A DNA stretch of 64,000 nucleotides from Legionella cardiaca (GTDB lineage: Bacteria; Pseudomonadota; Gammaproteobacteria; Legionellales; Legionellaceae), in contig NZ_CP119078.1 of NCBI RefSeq assembly GCF_029026145.1, positions 1,859,036 to 1,923,035 on the forward strand. Reading direction: 5' to 3'. The notes beneath the pieces were generated by a model. The model saw nothing but the letters and a program-made list of their open reading frames with translations. It made no database searches and had not been told where the DNA came from. The translations under genes were made by a program, and so were the position numbers. The first letter of the stretch is position 1. Every line of letters begins with the position of its first letter. Below, piece by piece: positions 1-9,435 of the stretch.

Positions 1-1319
1 CGGTGGGACCGATGCTGGCGGCTAATGCTTTTTTAGATTTGTTATTCAAGGAAAAGAAATTTGATAAGAGCGAACGGATAAAAATTGAGCTTTATGGCTC
101 ACTTGCATTAACAGGGAAGGGGCATGGCACTGATAAAGCAATTCTAAATGGATTGGAAGGAAAGGCGCCTGAAACGGTAGTTCCTGAGAGTATGGTTCCT
201 CGTATGCAGGAAATTATTAACTCCCAAAAACTCCGTTTGGCAGGGGAAAAAACCATTTCTTTTGTTGAAGATTCCGATTTTTTATTCTTACAAAAAGAAC
301 TCCTCCCCAAACATAGCAATGGGATGCGCTTTACGGCCTATGATAAAGAAGGTAACACGCTACTTACGCAAGTTTATTATTCCATAGGCGGTGGCTTTAT
401 TACTACAGAAGAAGAGTTTGATCACGCATCCACAGTCAATACTCCCCCTCCCTATCCTTTTACCACGGCTCGTCAACTTTTAACCCTTTGCCGGGAAAAC
501 AAAATGACTATTGCGGAATTAATGATGGTCAATGAATTAACCTGGAGAACTGCTGATGCAATTCATGAAGGTATACTTGCTATTGCAAAAGTAATGGATG
601 AGTGTATCGAAAATGGCTGTCATCATCCGGGTAACTTACCCGGTGGCTTAAACCTCAAACGCCGAGCGCCGGATCTGTATAAAAAACTAATTGAACATAA
701 GGGTATACCCAGTGTTTTTGAACAGTCCGATATTATGAACAAACTTAATCTGTTTGCTATGGCTGTTAATGAGGAAAATGCTGCAGGCGGACGTATTGTT
801 ACAGCACCGACCAACGGTGCGGCGGGTATTATTCCGGCTGTTCTCAGATATTGTCAGGAAGCGCACGATCGTTGGCAAAAAGAAGATATTTATACTTATT
901 TTTTAACAGCCGCGGCTGTCGGCATTCTTTATAAAGAAGGGGCTTCTATTTCCGGTGCTGAAGTGGGATGCCAAGGTGAAGTTGGCGTAGCATCTTCCAT
1001 GGCCGCGGCAGGATTGACTGCTGTGTTGGGTGGTTCAGTCGAACAAATTGAAAACGCGGCAGAAATCGCAATGGAACATCATCTTGGTATGACGTGTGAT
1101 CCAGTGATGGGCTTGGTACAAATTCCCTGCATTGAACGCAATGCCATGGGTGCGGTTAAAGCAGTCAATGCTTCCCGTATGGCTCTGATTGGTGATGGTC
1201 AACACCAGATCTCTTTAGACAAGGTTATCCGCACAATGAAGGATACTGGTAAAGACATGCAGAGTATCTATAAAGAAACATCCATGGGTGGCTTGGCTGT
1301 TAATCATCCTGAATGTTGA
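1..1319 (+). CDS. sdaA: L-serine ammonia-lyase (serine dehydratase), 5' end cut by window
   Basis: This cytosolic iron-sulfur enzyme deaminates L-serine to pyruvate and ammonia. The reading frame is already open at the left edge. The first readable codons give [10 protein letters not shown], which in the family follows the N-terminal SSSHT motif, so roughly 20 residues and the true start lie outside the window. The N-terminal beta domain is followed by the catalytic alpha domain. Cysteines in GCQGE (about residue 323 of the visible part), MTCDP and IPCIER are spaced 42 and 11 residues apart, the spacing of the [4Fe-4S] ligands in type 2 serine dehydratases such as the L. pneumophila enzyme. 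The gene converges on an MFS transporter across about 50 bp containing an inverted repeat. The identification is very secure. Confidence 0.96.
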   Translation, partial: VGPMLAANAFLDLLFKEKKFDKSERIKIELYGSLALTGKGHGTDKAILNGLEGKAPETVVPESMVPRMQEIINSQKLRLAGEKTISFVEDSDFLFLQKELLPKHSNGMRFTAYDKEGNTLLTQVYYSIGGGFITTEEEFDHASTVNTPPPYPFTTARQLLTLCRENKMTIAELMMVNELTWRTADAIHEGILAIAKVMDECIENGCHHPGNLPGGLNLKRRAPDLYKKLIEHKGIPSVFEQSDIMNKLNLFAMAVNEENAAGGRIVTAPTNGAAGIIPAVLRYCQEAHDRWQKEDIYTYFLTAAAVGILYKEGASISGAEVGCQGEVGVASSMAAAGLTAVLGGSVEQIENAAEIAMEHHLGMTCDPVMGLVQIPCIERNAMGAVKAVNASRMALIGDGQHQISLDKVIRTMKDTGKDMQSIYKETSMGGLAVNHPEC

Positions 1320-1335
1320 TCCTATAAATATTCAA

Positions 1336-1360
1336 TGGGATGTTCGCTAAGTTCATCCCA
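1336..1360. terminator. Inverted repeat between convergent sdaA and MFS gene
   Basis: TGGGATG and CATCCCA form a 7-bp stem with an 11-nt loop between two converging genes. It could end both transcripts, but only a mixed A/T stretch follows and there is no clean U-tract. Confidence 0.4.
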
Positions 1361-1369
1361 GTTAATTAA

Positions 1370-2572
1370 TTAAATGGCGTTAGCATGAGCTGAATTATCT
1401 ATCCTGCTCCAATAATGTTGCAGGATCAATAAGCCAGCAACCAATAGCCACATACCTGTCAGAATTTCCACATAAGCCTTCAAAGGATTAGTATTAAGCC
1501 CACTCATTATAATTACGGCCAAAGTAGCACTAAACATATTGATAAAACTCATCATTGCCGAACCACTCGCTTTATCATTGATTGCATTTGAAGCAACTAA
1601 TGAACCGGCCGCGAAGAGCAATCCGCTAAAAATATAGAAATCCATGGTGCTTAGAAAAAACCAGCCAGCCGAAAAAGAACTGCAATAGATCATGGCTGCA
1701 AGACTTAAGATGCCAACGATATTTCCGGTTAAACCAAGGACAATAATTTGTTTAGCAGGAAAACGATTCATCAAAATTTTGGCCCATAAACCACCAATTA
1801 ACATGCCAAACATATTAAGAAAATTCCAGTAACCATAATCTACTGTTCGCATATGCAAAATGTCACTGGCAATTTGTGGTGCGGCTGCAGAAAAACAATA
1901 TCCAACTGCTGAACAAAAACCGATGACTAATGAAAAGACAATTAATTTTCCTGACTTTAACGCTTGCAAATAACTTTTCGCAATCGTGGCTAGGTTGATG
2001 CTTTTTGCTATCTGCAAAGTTTCATGAAACATCCATGTACCCAGAAGCATAACAATACCATGAATTAACAACACTAAAAGGCAAAATGACCATTGCCAAT
2101 ATTCTGTCATGAAACTACCAATAGCCACTGCCAAACCAATACCAATCGTAAAGGATAAAATACTATAGGCCATTGCAGTAGCGCGCTGCGATTCAGGAAG
2201 CCATTCGTTAATTAACATATAGGTGCATGCCAAACCGCTAGCGGCTCCTAAAGCACTTATTAAACGCCCCAGGACAATTAACCAAAAACCTGACACAGCC
2301 AACCCTAAGAAGCAAACCAGAAGACCAATAAGGTTAATGCCTAATCCAAGGCGCAAGGCAAATAATCTTCCCCAACGATTGGCAACGGGTCCATAAACTA
2401 ATTGTCCAATGACATAACCCAGTAAAAAAGCAGATACAATCCACTCAACTTCACCCGCTTGCAAGCCAAATTGCATTTGTATTTGCGGCAAGCCTGGGGT
2501 AATTATCGCGGCTGAAAATGAAGCAATGGAGATATAACTGAGCAGCCATCCCATACGAAATGTCGATATCAT
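1370..2572 (-). CDS. MFS transporter, DHA1-like
   Basis: This is a 400-residue polytopic inner-membrane protein with about twelve hydrophobic segments, the usual size of a major facilitator drug/metabolite antiporter. The loop between TM2 and TM3 carries GPVANRWGR, a recognisable form of the MFS motif A. The substrate cannot be read from the sequence; sugar-efflux or multidrug (Bcr/CflA-type) export are the nearest guesses. The start ATG follows a good Shine-Dalgarno (GAGGT), which has a complementary 10-bp segment upstream (see the inverted repeat at 2578-2643). It diverges from an orphan gene and shares with it a palindromic intergenic region, suggesting regulated expression. Confidence 0.85.
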   Translation of the reverse strand: MISTFRMGWLLSYISIASFSAAIITPGLPQIQMQFGLQAGEVEWIVSAFLLGYVIGQLVYGPVANRWGRLFALRLGLGINLIGLLVCFLGLAVSGFWLIVLGRLISALGAASGLACTYMLINEWLPESQRATAMAYSILSFTIGIGLAVAIGSFMTEYWQWSFCLLVLLIHGIVMLLGTWMFHETLQIAKSINLATIAKSYLQALKSGKLIVFSLVIGFCSAVGYCFSAAAPQIASDILHMRTVDYGYWNFLNMFGMLIGGLWAKILMNRFPAKQIIVLGLTGNIVGILSLAAMIYCSSFSAGWFFLSTMDFYIFSGLLFAAGSLVASNAINDKASGSAMMSFINMFSATLAVIIMSGLNTNPLKAYVEILTGMWLLVAGLLILQHYWSRIDNSAHANAI

Positions 2573-2577
2573 TTTAA

Positions 2578-2643
2578 TTACCTCATTAATACATCAAGAT
2601 GAAACAATTATATTTATTGAATTTAAATTGATAAATGAGGTAA
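2578..2643 (-). promoter_or_regulatory. Inverted repeat able to mask the MFS ribosome-binding site
   Basis: On the MFS mRNA strand, TTACCTCATT (2643-2634) is perfectly complementary to AATGAGGTAA (2587-2578), which contains the GAGGT Shine-Dalgarno of the transporter. Pairing would hide the ribosome-binding site if transcription starts upstream of 2643. Alternatively the two arms are paired protein-binding sites. Only the repeat itself is seen; function is inferred. Confidence 0.4.
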
Positions 2644-2655
2644 AAATTAAATACC

Positions 2656-2672
2656 ATTAACTATTAGTTAAT
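2656..2672. promoter_or_regulatory. 17-bp perfect palindrome, likely operator in divergent region
   Basis: The sequence is an uninterrupted dyad of two 8-nt arms (ATTAACTA / TAGTTAAT) around a single T. It lies 10 bp upstream of a TATAAT (2683-2688) that would serve the rightward orphan gene, so it would overlap that promoter's -35 region. It is about 84 bp from the transporter start. A dimeric repressor or a LysR-type regulator site is plausible; no regulator gene is adjacent. Confidence 0.5.
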
Positions 2673-2777
2673 AAATAGGCTTTATAATAATTAGATATGA
2701 AAAAAATGCAGAAAAATAACATCGATATACGTCTGGATTATTATTAGAATCGCATCTTTTCACAAATAAGGAATATC

Positions 2778-3356
2778 ATGTGGTTGCGTTTTGATGGTCC
2801 ACGGCTTGAAAGTCGTACCTCTTGTAAATGGACTATAAATTTTAAAAATAAAGAAAATCCAGTGTATTATATTGTGGACCTATCCTTCCATTACTGCGAA
2901 TGGTTACCAGAAATTCAGAGAGCAGCTTGTCATCTTAGCATTACTCTAAGGAATAATATCGAAATAGACTCGCTATTAAAAAATCTTGAATCCTTCCTGG
3001 ATAACGATAAATTTTCATTGAAAAAAGGCCTAAAGTCTTCTCGTCGAGGAGTCTTTTTTACTGCTAGTAGTTCAGCAAACTTACTTGATTTCCCAGATTT
3101 AAATCATGAAGAATGTTTACGTGTTTTTAAAGAAATTGGAACTATTAAAAATGTCGGGGTCGATCCGAGTATTCCTAAAGGAATTAATGATCTTTTTGGC
3201 AGTATCAAACAGGCAGCCAAACTAATGCATGACAAAGAACCTTTATTGAAGGGTAATTATAATCGAATAAATGAATTAGCCGCCTTGTTGACTAAGCCAA
3301 TAGAAGATGCCATTTGTAAGGATAGTTCCTCGAATCAAATTAATACACCTATGTAA
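2778..3356 (+). CDS. Orphan hypothetical protein
   Basis: I do not recognise this 192-residue protein. It has no signal peptide or membrane segment and appears soluble, with mixed alpha/beta composition and a helical C-terminal third. The ATG is preceded by AAGGA at good spacing, and a TATAAT stands at 2683-2688, so it is very probably expressed. It is transcribed divergently from the MFS transporter and ends about 10 bp from the tilS stop on the other strand. Codon use and base composition match the neighbours. It could be a genus-specific protein; no function is proposed. Confidence 0.7.
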   Translation: MWLRFDGPRLESRTSCKWTINFKNKENPVYYIVDLSFHYCEWLPEIQRAACHLSITLRNNIEIDSLLKNLESFLDNDKFSLKKGLKSSRRGVFFTASSSANLLDFPDLNHEECLRVFKEIGTIKNVGVDPSIPKGINDLFGSIKQAAKLMHDKEPLLKGNYNRINELAALLTKPIEDAICKDSSSNQINTPM

Positions 3357-3366
3357 AAGTGTATAA

Positions 3367-4671
3367 TTACGAGCCCCAATGCAAGGATAATTGATAGCTT
3401 ACATTGGCTAATGAATTATAAAAACAATCACTAATGGCATACCCTACCACGCAGGCTAATTGATTATCCACATAAACCAAAGGAACTTGTTCTCGCATCC
3501 AGGGAGGAATCTGCCATTCCTGGAAGAGTTTTTTTAACTGCTTCGTTTGACCATGCCAAAAAAATGTTTCTCCCCCCTTGCGAAACCGAACTTCAATGAT
3601 ACTTTTTTCAGGGATAACAAGCCCCTTATCGCTTAAATTGGCATGTAAAACACCTAAACTCTCACCCAAATTCAATGGTTCGGGAAAAGATAACCATCGC
3701 AATGGAGAAATTGGTATGCTCTGAGACATCTTTAGTAGATACAGCGTTTCCTGGTAACGCCTGACCTGATTATTTTCCCAGGTTATTTGCGGATTCGCAT
3801 CATCTTTAGCCTCAATAACTTCAGTTATCAAGCGATTAAAGGTTGCCGTAGAAGGCAATTTGACTTGGTTTTCTTTAAGCCAAAACCGTAAAACGTTTGT
3901 TAATCGAGCGCAGCTAAGATCTTTTTTTAACTGAGTAAGTGTCAGTTGACCCGAAGCCTTTGTAAGGGATGGACAATCTATTTTTGCCAAATCATCAAGA
4001 TTTGATTGCGCTTGCTGACAATGTTCACTCGTACGTGCAAAATTATTGCTTATCTTAGGCCAACGAGACACCAGCAAAGGCATCACTTGATGTCTTAGAT
4101 AATTACGTGAAAAATCAATATTTTCATTACTTTCATCATCAATCCACTGAAGTTGATGAAAATTAGCATAAGCCTCTAACGTTTCTCGCGAATGACCTAA
4201 AAAGGGTCGTAATAGTTTTCCCGTGGCAAATCGTTTTGAGAAAGCCATTCCCGCTAATCCATCAATACCTGTTCCGCGGATAAGCTGTAAAAGCAGTGTT
4301 TCAGCCTGATCATTTAGATGATGAGCCAAAATTAAACCATCGTTATCTTTCATTAATTTGGCAAAACTCGCATACCTTGCCTCTCTTGCAGCCTCTTCAA
4401 TGTTTGCTGTGTGATAAAGGTGCACTTGCTCGACTATGAAGGATACATGTAAAGCTTTGCAAAATTCTTGACAGTGTTTTTGCCATTTTTGGGCATTAGG
4501 ACTAAGCCCATGATTAATGTGAACAGCAATTAATTTAGATTTAAGAAATGATTGGGTTGAAAGAAGATGAAGTAACACAGTGGAGTCTAATCCTCCACTG
4601 TAACCAATTAATAAGCGCTCATACTTGTTGAGTTGTTGTAAAAACTCGTCTTTTAGCAGTGGTTTAGTCAC
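3367..4671 (-). CDS. tilS: tRNA(Ile)-lysidine synthetase
   Basis: TilS attaches lysine to C34 of the AUA-decoding tRNA-Ile, using ATP, in the cytosol. The N-terminal PP-loop ATPase motif YSGGLDST lies at about residues 24-31, and the C-terminal substrate-binding region (RFRKGGE ... KKLFQEW) is present. Total length is about 434 residues, normal for the family. I chose the GTG at 4671. It has a GGGGG Shine-Dalgarno just upstream, overlaps the accA stop by only 8 nt and gives a normal N-terminus. An ATG at 4698 would add nine residues but has no ribosome-binding site. It appears translationally coupled to accA. Confidence 0.95.
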   Translation of the reverse strand: MTKPLLKDEFLQQLNKYERLLIGYSGGLDSTVLLHLLSTQSFLKSKLIAVHINHGLSPNAQKWQKHCQEFCKALHVSFIVEQVHLYHTANIEEAAREARYASFAKLMKDNDGLILAHHLNDQAETLLLQLIRGTGIDGLAGMAFSKRFATGKLLRPFLGHSRETLEAYANFHQLQWIDDESNENIDFSRNYLRHQVMPLLVSRWPKISNNFARTSEHCQQAQSNLDDLAKIDCPSLTKASGQLTLTQLKKDLSCARLTNVLRFWLKENQVKLPSTATFNRLITEVIEAKDDANPQITWENNQVRRYQETLYLLKMSQSIPISPLRWLSFPEPLNLGESLGVLHANLSDKGLVIPEKSIIEVRFRKGGETFFWHGQTKQLKKLFQEWQIPPWMREQVPLVYVDNQLACVVGYAISDCFYNSLANVSYQLSLHWGS

Positions 4672-5617
4672 AAGCCCCCATTGCCATAAATTTCTCATAA
4701 CGTTGCTGCAAAAGCTCTGTCATGGAAAAGGTCTTTAGAGTTCTTAACTCATCAATTAATACCTCTTTCAATCTTGCAGCCATTTCACCGACATTACGAT
4801 GAGCACCACCTAACGGTTCAGGAATTACTTCATCAACAAGACCAGATTCAATAATTCTATCCGCAGTAATCCCCATAGCACGCGCAGCTTCACTCGCTTT
4901 TGCGGCATCTTTCCAGAGAATAGAGGCACATCCCTCTGGTGAAATAACAGAATAAATACCATATTGCAGCATTAGCACCCTATCACCAACACCAATGGCC
5001 AAAGCCCCTCCTGAACCAGCTTCACCAGTCACAGTACAAATAACAATTGTTTTCAGTTTAGCCATTTCCAATAGGTTTCTTGCGATAGCTTCCGATTGAT
5101 TGCGTTCTTCTGCTCCAATACCAGGATAGGCACCAGCTGTATCAATGAACGTAAAAATGGGTAATTTGAACTTTTCAGCCATTTTCATTAATCGTAAAGC
5201 TTTGCGATATTCTTCAGGCCGAGCCATACCAAAATTACGATACACTTTTTCTTTCGTGCGTTTACCCTTCTGGTGTCCTAACACCATAACCGGTTCACCA
5301 TTTAAACGCGCAAGGCCTCCAATAATGGCAGGAGCAGACGAATAATGTCTATCACCATGCAGTTCTTGAAAGTCAGTAAAAATATTTTCAATATAATCAG
5401 TAGTCTGAGGGCGCAGAGGATGGCGTGACATTTGCGCAACTTGCCAAGGCTCCAAATTAGAGAAAATATTTGCTGTTAATTCCTCGCATTTTGCTTCAAG
5501 GCGAGCAATTTCCTCACTTAAATTTACTTCGTTATCATTACCAACCATACGCAATGCTTGAATTTTCTGATTCAATTCTTCAATAGGTTGTTCAAAATCC
5601 AAAAATTGACGACTCAT
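4664..5617 (-). CDS. accA: Acetyl-CoA carboxylase carboxyltransferase subunit alpha
   Basis: This is the alpha subunit of the carboxyltransferase that moves CO2 from biotinyl-BCCP to acetyl-CoA to make malonyl-CoA for fatty-acid synthesis. It has the normal family length of 317 residues. An N-terminal helical region is followed by the crotonase-fold domain with [20 protein letters not shown] and [10 protein letters not shown]. The last two contribute the oxyanion-hole and acyl-CoA site. It heads a two-gene unit with tilS. Biotin for the complex is attached by BirA, encoded about 4 kb away. Confidence 0.97.
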   Translation of the reverse strand: MSRQFLDFEQPIEELNQKIQALRMVGNDNEVNLSEEIARLEAKCEELTANIFSNLEPWQVAQMSRHPLRPQTTDYIENIFTDFQELHGDRHYSSAPAIIGGLARLNGEPVMVLGHQKGKRTKEKVYRNFGMARPEEYRKALRLMKMAEKFKLPIFTFIDTAGAYPGIGAEERNQSEAIARNLLEMAKLKTIVICTVTGEAGSGGALAIGVGDRVLMLQYGIYSVISPEGCASILWKDAAKASEAARAMGITADRIIESGLVDEVIPEPLGGAHRNVGEMAARLKEVLIDELRTLKTFSMTELLQQRYEKFMAMGACD

Positions 5618-5757
5618 TTGCTACTCATTTGGCGAATTTATTTTCATACGCTATGATACCCGTAACTGCTTTTTGACGCTACCGTTCCTACGTATTATAT
5701 AGCGTACTCATAGAATGATGTTGTAATTCCATCCGGTGATTGTAAAAGAGAATCCTT

Positions 5758-6474
5758 ATGACCCTATTTTACCCCATGCCTCTCGATGATTATATTTTGC
5801 AACACGATCGTATTGATATTTGGGAGTTCAGTCTAGCCAATCTACCTCCTTGCGCAACCTCCTTGCTTACCAAAGAAGAACACGAGCGCGCAAATCGCTT
5901 TTATTTTGAGCGTCATCAGCGCCGTTTTATAGTCGCTCGCGCTATGCTGCGTACCATCCTTGCTCGCTATCTCAAGCAAGACGCGGCAACATTATCCTTT
6001 GAATACAATCATCATGGTAAACCTCAGGTGCAAAGCTCTAATCTCGAGTTTAACTTAAGCCATTCGGCGGAGTTGGCATTATTGGCTGTAGGCAGGCAAT
6101 TTCCTTTAGGTATTGATTTAGAGTTTTTTTCAGCAAGACCTTATCAAGGAATCGCGAAGAACATGTTTTCACCTCAAGAAATTCTTAATTTTTCTAAATT
6201 AAGCCCCGCAAGACAACCTTTGTCTTTTTTTCACATTTGGGCACAAAAAGAGGCGTTAATAAAAGCCTGTGGTTTAGGACTTGCCTACCCTACGCAGCAA
6301 TTTGATGTGCCGGTTGTTCCTCCTACTAATGAGCTCATAGTCGATCATAAGCACCAAACAACCTGGCAAATGATCTCGTTTATGCCACAAATAACCTGCA
6401 GTGCAGCATTATGCTGTTCCCCTTCTGTAAAAAAAATAAATTATTCAATTATTAATCCTTTAAATTTCTTATAA
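5758..6474 (+). CDS. 4'-phosphopantetheinyl transferase, Sfp type
   Basis: This enzyme transfers phosphopantetheine from CoA to a serine of an acyl- or peptidyl-carrier protein. At 238 residues it is of the Sfp/AcpT two-lobed size. The family signature is complete: GIDLE (about residues 118-122) supplies metal-binding acids and WAQKEALIKA (161-170) the catalytic Lys/Glu pair. Upstream NLSHS matches the pseudo-dimer CoA-binding region. It diverges from accA with a 140-bp gap. Whether it serves fatty-acid ACP or a secondary-metabolite megasynthase cannot be told here; no polyketide or peptide synthase is in the window. Confidence 0.92.
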   Translation: MTLFYPMPLDDYILQHDRIDIWEFSLANLPPCATSLLTKEEHERANRFYFERHQRRFIVARAMLRTILARYLKQDAATLSFEYNHHGKPQVQSSNLEFNLSHSAELALLAVGRQFPLGIDLEFFSARPYQGIAKNMFSPQEILNFSKLSPARQPLSFFHIWAQKEALIKACGLGLAYPTQQFDVPVVPPTNELIVDHKHQTTWQMISFMPQITCSAALCCSPSVKKINYSIINPLNFL

Positions 6475-6585
6475 CATATACGTCTTTAATTATCTTTTTG
6501 TCGCTCTCATGGTACAATCAGCCCATTTTTAATACATAAAGACAGTGATCATCTCATTTCCTCTAATGTCATTGCGGGAGTCCTC

Positions 6586-8541
6586 ATGCCTCGTCTTAAC
6601 CAAGCACTATTTGAGAAGATACCGGAAAAACAGCGGTCATTTTTTGGTTTCTATCCTGATGTCTTTCTCTTCCAGGATAGTAAAGAAGAGTATTTAAATG
6701 TCATCACAAATTTGACTAGTGCCAAATATCTTTATACAGATGGTTATGACATTCAACCAATAGGTTTTTTATGGTATGTCTTTGAATCATTCAAAGGTTG
6801 GTTGGGATTTAGCAATGGTTGCGATACTAAAAAAATTCAACTGGGGCTATATAAATTTGCTTACTTTGGTTATCTAAAAGGCTATCCGCAATTACCTGCT
6901 GATATCCTCAAGAATCAGAATATACCCGACAACACTGGGTTTCTTAATGACATTTCAAAAGCAAAAACACCAGCAGATACGGGGGCATTGCAAAATAGCT
7001 TAATTACATTTTATGCCGATCAAGTGGAGGCGTCTCTTCGTGAGGGACAACCACTAATTTCGCCCAGGTATGCCTTTGGTAATGCGTGGGCATCATTAGA
7101 CCTCTGGTCAGAAATTCCCAAACTGGATCCCCAAGATGGTGAACTCATTAACCGCACTGTAGACCACTTAGAGCAATCCCCTCCTTTTGCAAAATATGAT
7201 GCTTTACCCAATAGTAAATATGGTTTTGCCGTGGCTAAAAGACACCTTGACAAAGTTAAATCTCATAATGCATCCAGCTGGGCTACTAAATTTATTAAGC
7301 AAGTGCTTAATTTATCAGTGGATTCACAACGATTGGTTGAACGTGCGATTTTATTTGCGCCTGATATTTGTCAAGAAGACAAAAATTTTTTTATTAACTT
7401 TTATTTAGAAAAAAAGAATTTTGCGAGCGCTTTTGCCTTAATAGAACAACATGAAGATATTAATGAAGCCGTCACGTTTCTACTACAATTTCCAAAAGAA
7501 CAAATTTTAGCGTTTGTCAAAATGGATTCTCTCCTGGCAAAAGCAATTACGCCTTATTACTTAACTAGAGACACTGAAAGTATTGATAAAATAAAATTTG
7601 TAGCCAGTTTTAATTCCCAAATAGCACAAGAATATCCTGCGCAAGCTTTTCGACTTGCTGTTGCCGAGCAGCAATATGACAGTGCTTATCAAGTGTATGA
7701 ACAAGCAAAAGGCGAATATTATGTTGTTGATTTACAAAAACTTGCCAGCCACTTTGAGCGATTGGGTCAACAAAAATATCAAACCGCGACCGAATTTAAG
7801 AGTCTACACAATTGGCGAGAAGTTGAAAAACTAACCTCTGAAAGTATTGGTCAAATGAAAAAAACCATACAATTAGATGAAAGCAATAGCAGGCGAGAAA
7901 GGTATTATGCTTGTATGACTTTATATGCTGAAGCGTTAATAGAAAGAGATATCAGTGAGCATAACATTGAAGATTGCGATCTTACTCAAATCATGAAAGC
8001 AATTAACCTGCTCAATCAATGCAAACCTACAGGTAGTAATGGTAAAAAATACCATCAACTAATTTTGGCAAAAAGCTTAATGCGTCAGGCAGATCACCTG
8101 ATTCATTTCATCCCTTCTACAAAAGAAAATATCCCTAAAGCGAGCTTGTTACTTAAACAAATTATCAATTTGCTTGAAAATATAAAAGATACCGAAGCCA
8201 GATTAGTATTAGGCAAGGCTTATTTTATATTAGGCGATTTGAGTTATCATTTTGCCCTCTCCCAGGATAATTACCATGCCTATTTCGAAGCGGCGATGAA
8301 AACGGTGCCTAACAATCCTTTTTACATTTTGCGTTGCAGCGGGATTTTTGAAAATCGACGAGAAGCACTGCAAAACCAAGGCGTACCACTGTTAAAAGAG
8401 CTAGGGTATACCGTTCTTGATTATTACCATTGGGATAACGAGCGTTGGGAAAAAGATAAAAATCCCTATGCCACCTCAATTCGTGATATTCATAATCTCA
8501 AAGTTAGAGAAAAGAATTCATCCATGACTTTATCAAGCTGA
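6586..8541 (+). CDS. Large orphan protein, helical repeat (TPR-like) C-terminal half
   Basis: I do not recognise this 651-residue protein. There is no signal peptide or convincing membrane span. From about residue 270 to 600 the sequence is rich in amphipathic helices with alternating Ala/Leu/Tyr positions (for example PAQAFRLAVAEQQYDSAYQV and ARLVLGKAYFILGDLSYHF), typical of TPR or Sel1-like solenoids. The N-terminal 250 residues resemble nothing I know. The ATG follows GGGAG at ideal spacing, so the start is sound. It stands alone, with more than 100 bp on either side. Large orphan solenoid proteins are common among Legionella Dot/Icm substrates, so an effector role is a possibility, not a claim. 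Confidence 0.75.
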   Translation: MPRLNQALFEKIPEKQRSFFGFYPDVFLFQDSKEEYLNVITNLTSAKYLYTDGYDIQPIGFLWYVFESFKGWLGFSNGCDTKKIQLGLYKFAYFGYLKGYPQLPADILKNQNIPDNTGFLNDISKAKTPADTGALQNSLITFYADQVEASLREGQPLISPRYAFGNAWASLDLWSEIPKLDPQDGELINRTVDHLEQSPPFAKYDALPNSKYGFAVAKRHLDKVKSHNASSWATKFIKQVLNLSVDSQRLVERAILFAPDICQEDKNFFINFYLEKKNFASAFALIEQHEDINEAVTFLLQFPKEQILAFVKMDSLLAKAITPYYLTRDTESIDKIKFVASFNSQIAQEYPAQAFRLAVAEQQYDSAYQVYEQAKGEYYVVDLQKLASHFERLGQQKYQTATEFKSLHNWREVEKLTSESIGQMKKTIQLDESNSRRERYYACMTLYAEALIERDISEHNIEDCDLTQIMKAINLLNQCKPTGSNGKKYHQLILAKSLMRQADHLIHFIPSTKENIPKASLLLKQIINLLENIKDTEARLVLGKAYFILGDLSYHFALSQDNYHAYFEAAMKTVPNNPFYILRCSGIFENRREALQNQGVPLLKELGYTVLDYYHWDNERWEKDKNPYATSIRDIHNLKVREKNSSMTLSS

Positions 8542-8751
8542 ACATGCTGTGATTGAAGTTCCGACAGGGGAGGTCAAGAAAAAATAATGATTTCTTAGGT
8601 TTAAAATCACGAGATGCAGAAAAAGATGAGTCAAGTGGTCCAATATCCAATTTATTTTGCTTTCATTCAAAGCCTTTGTTGCAATGATTAGATGCAGGAT
8701 CCTTAAATATTGTTTATGCTTAATTTGGTACTCACTTAATAAGGACGTTTT

Positions 8752-9300
8752 ATGACTACTGTGCTATTAGAAGAGCCGCAAGATGTTAAGCGTAATTGGG
8801 GTTGGTTACTAACTTTAGGAATACTATTTGTTATTTTGGGAGGCATTGGTTTAGGCATGGTGGTCGGCTTAACCTTGGCCAGTATGCTTTTTCTGGGGAT
8901 TTTATTAATTATCGGTGGTGTTCTGCAAATTGTGGATGCGTTTAAATGCAGACGCTGGAAAGCTGTAACCTGGCATGCCTTTATCGCCGTACTGTATCTC
9001 ATTGCCGGTGGTTTAGTCATTTATGATCCTTTCTTTGCTTCAGCAATAATCACTGCCTTATTAGCAGCCGTGTTAATTATTATTGGTGTAAGTCGCTTTT
9101 TTATGGCGATCATGCTTAGAGGTGCTTCGGGGTGGGTATGGTTGCTTCTTGCGGGAATTATTGCCATTGCCTTAGGCGTGATGATCTTAATACACTGGCC
9201 TATGAGTGGCTTGTGGATTATTGGTCTTTTCATTGCTGTAGAGTTAATTGTTGATGGTTGGACATATATTTTCCTGGCTTTATCATTACGTCATTCCTAA
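8752..9300 (+). CDS. HdeD family (DUF308) membrane protein
   Basis: This 182-residue integral inner-membrane protein has six hydrophobic segments in two similar halves, each of three spans, as in HdeD (DUF308) proteins. HdeD of E. coli is linked to acid resistance at high cell density; the molecular mechanism is unknown, so the role here is by family only. The ATG has an AAGGA Shine-Dalgarno. A strong hairpin (9315-9346) closes the transcription unit, which appears monocistronic. Confidence 0.85.
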   Translation: MTTVLLEEPQDVKRNWGWLLTLGILFVILGGIGLGMVVGLTLASMLFLGILLIIGGVLQIVDAFKCRRWKAVTWHAFIAVLYLIAGGLVIYDPFFASAIITALLAAVLIIIGVSRFFMAIMLRGASGWVWLLLAGIIAIALGVMILIHWPMSGLWIIGLFIAVELIVDGWTYIFLALSLRHS

Positions 9301-9314
9301 AAAACTAATCTTTA

Positions 9315-9346
9315 CATAGGCCGGTATTTCTTAATACAGGCCTATG
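9315..9346 (+). terminator. Strong hairpin downstream of the HdeD gene
   Basis: CATAGGCC and GGCCTATG form an 8-bp outer stem. After a single G/A mismatch, GTATT pairs with AATAC around a TCTT tetraloop. It begins 15 bp after the HdeD stop. The sequence after the stem is only A/T-rich, so it is a terminator or 3'-stabilising stem rather than a textbook intrinsic terminator. Confidence 0.6.
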
Positions 9347-9376
9347 ATAAATTCTCAAATTAAACGCTATTAATAA

Positions 9377-9405
9377 TTCTGAATTCTTGCTGCAATCGCT
9401 ATAAT
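9377..9405 (+). promoter_or_regulatory. Putative birA promoter
   Basis: A perfect -10 TATAAT (9400-9405) lies 17 bp from a weak -35 TTCTGA (9377-9382). Transcription would start near 9412, leaving a short leader to the ATG at 9436. Confidence 0.5.
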
Positions 9406-9435
9406 CCTGCTGTTCTTAATTTGCATATCATTTTT

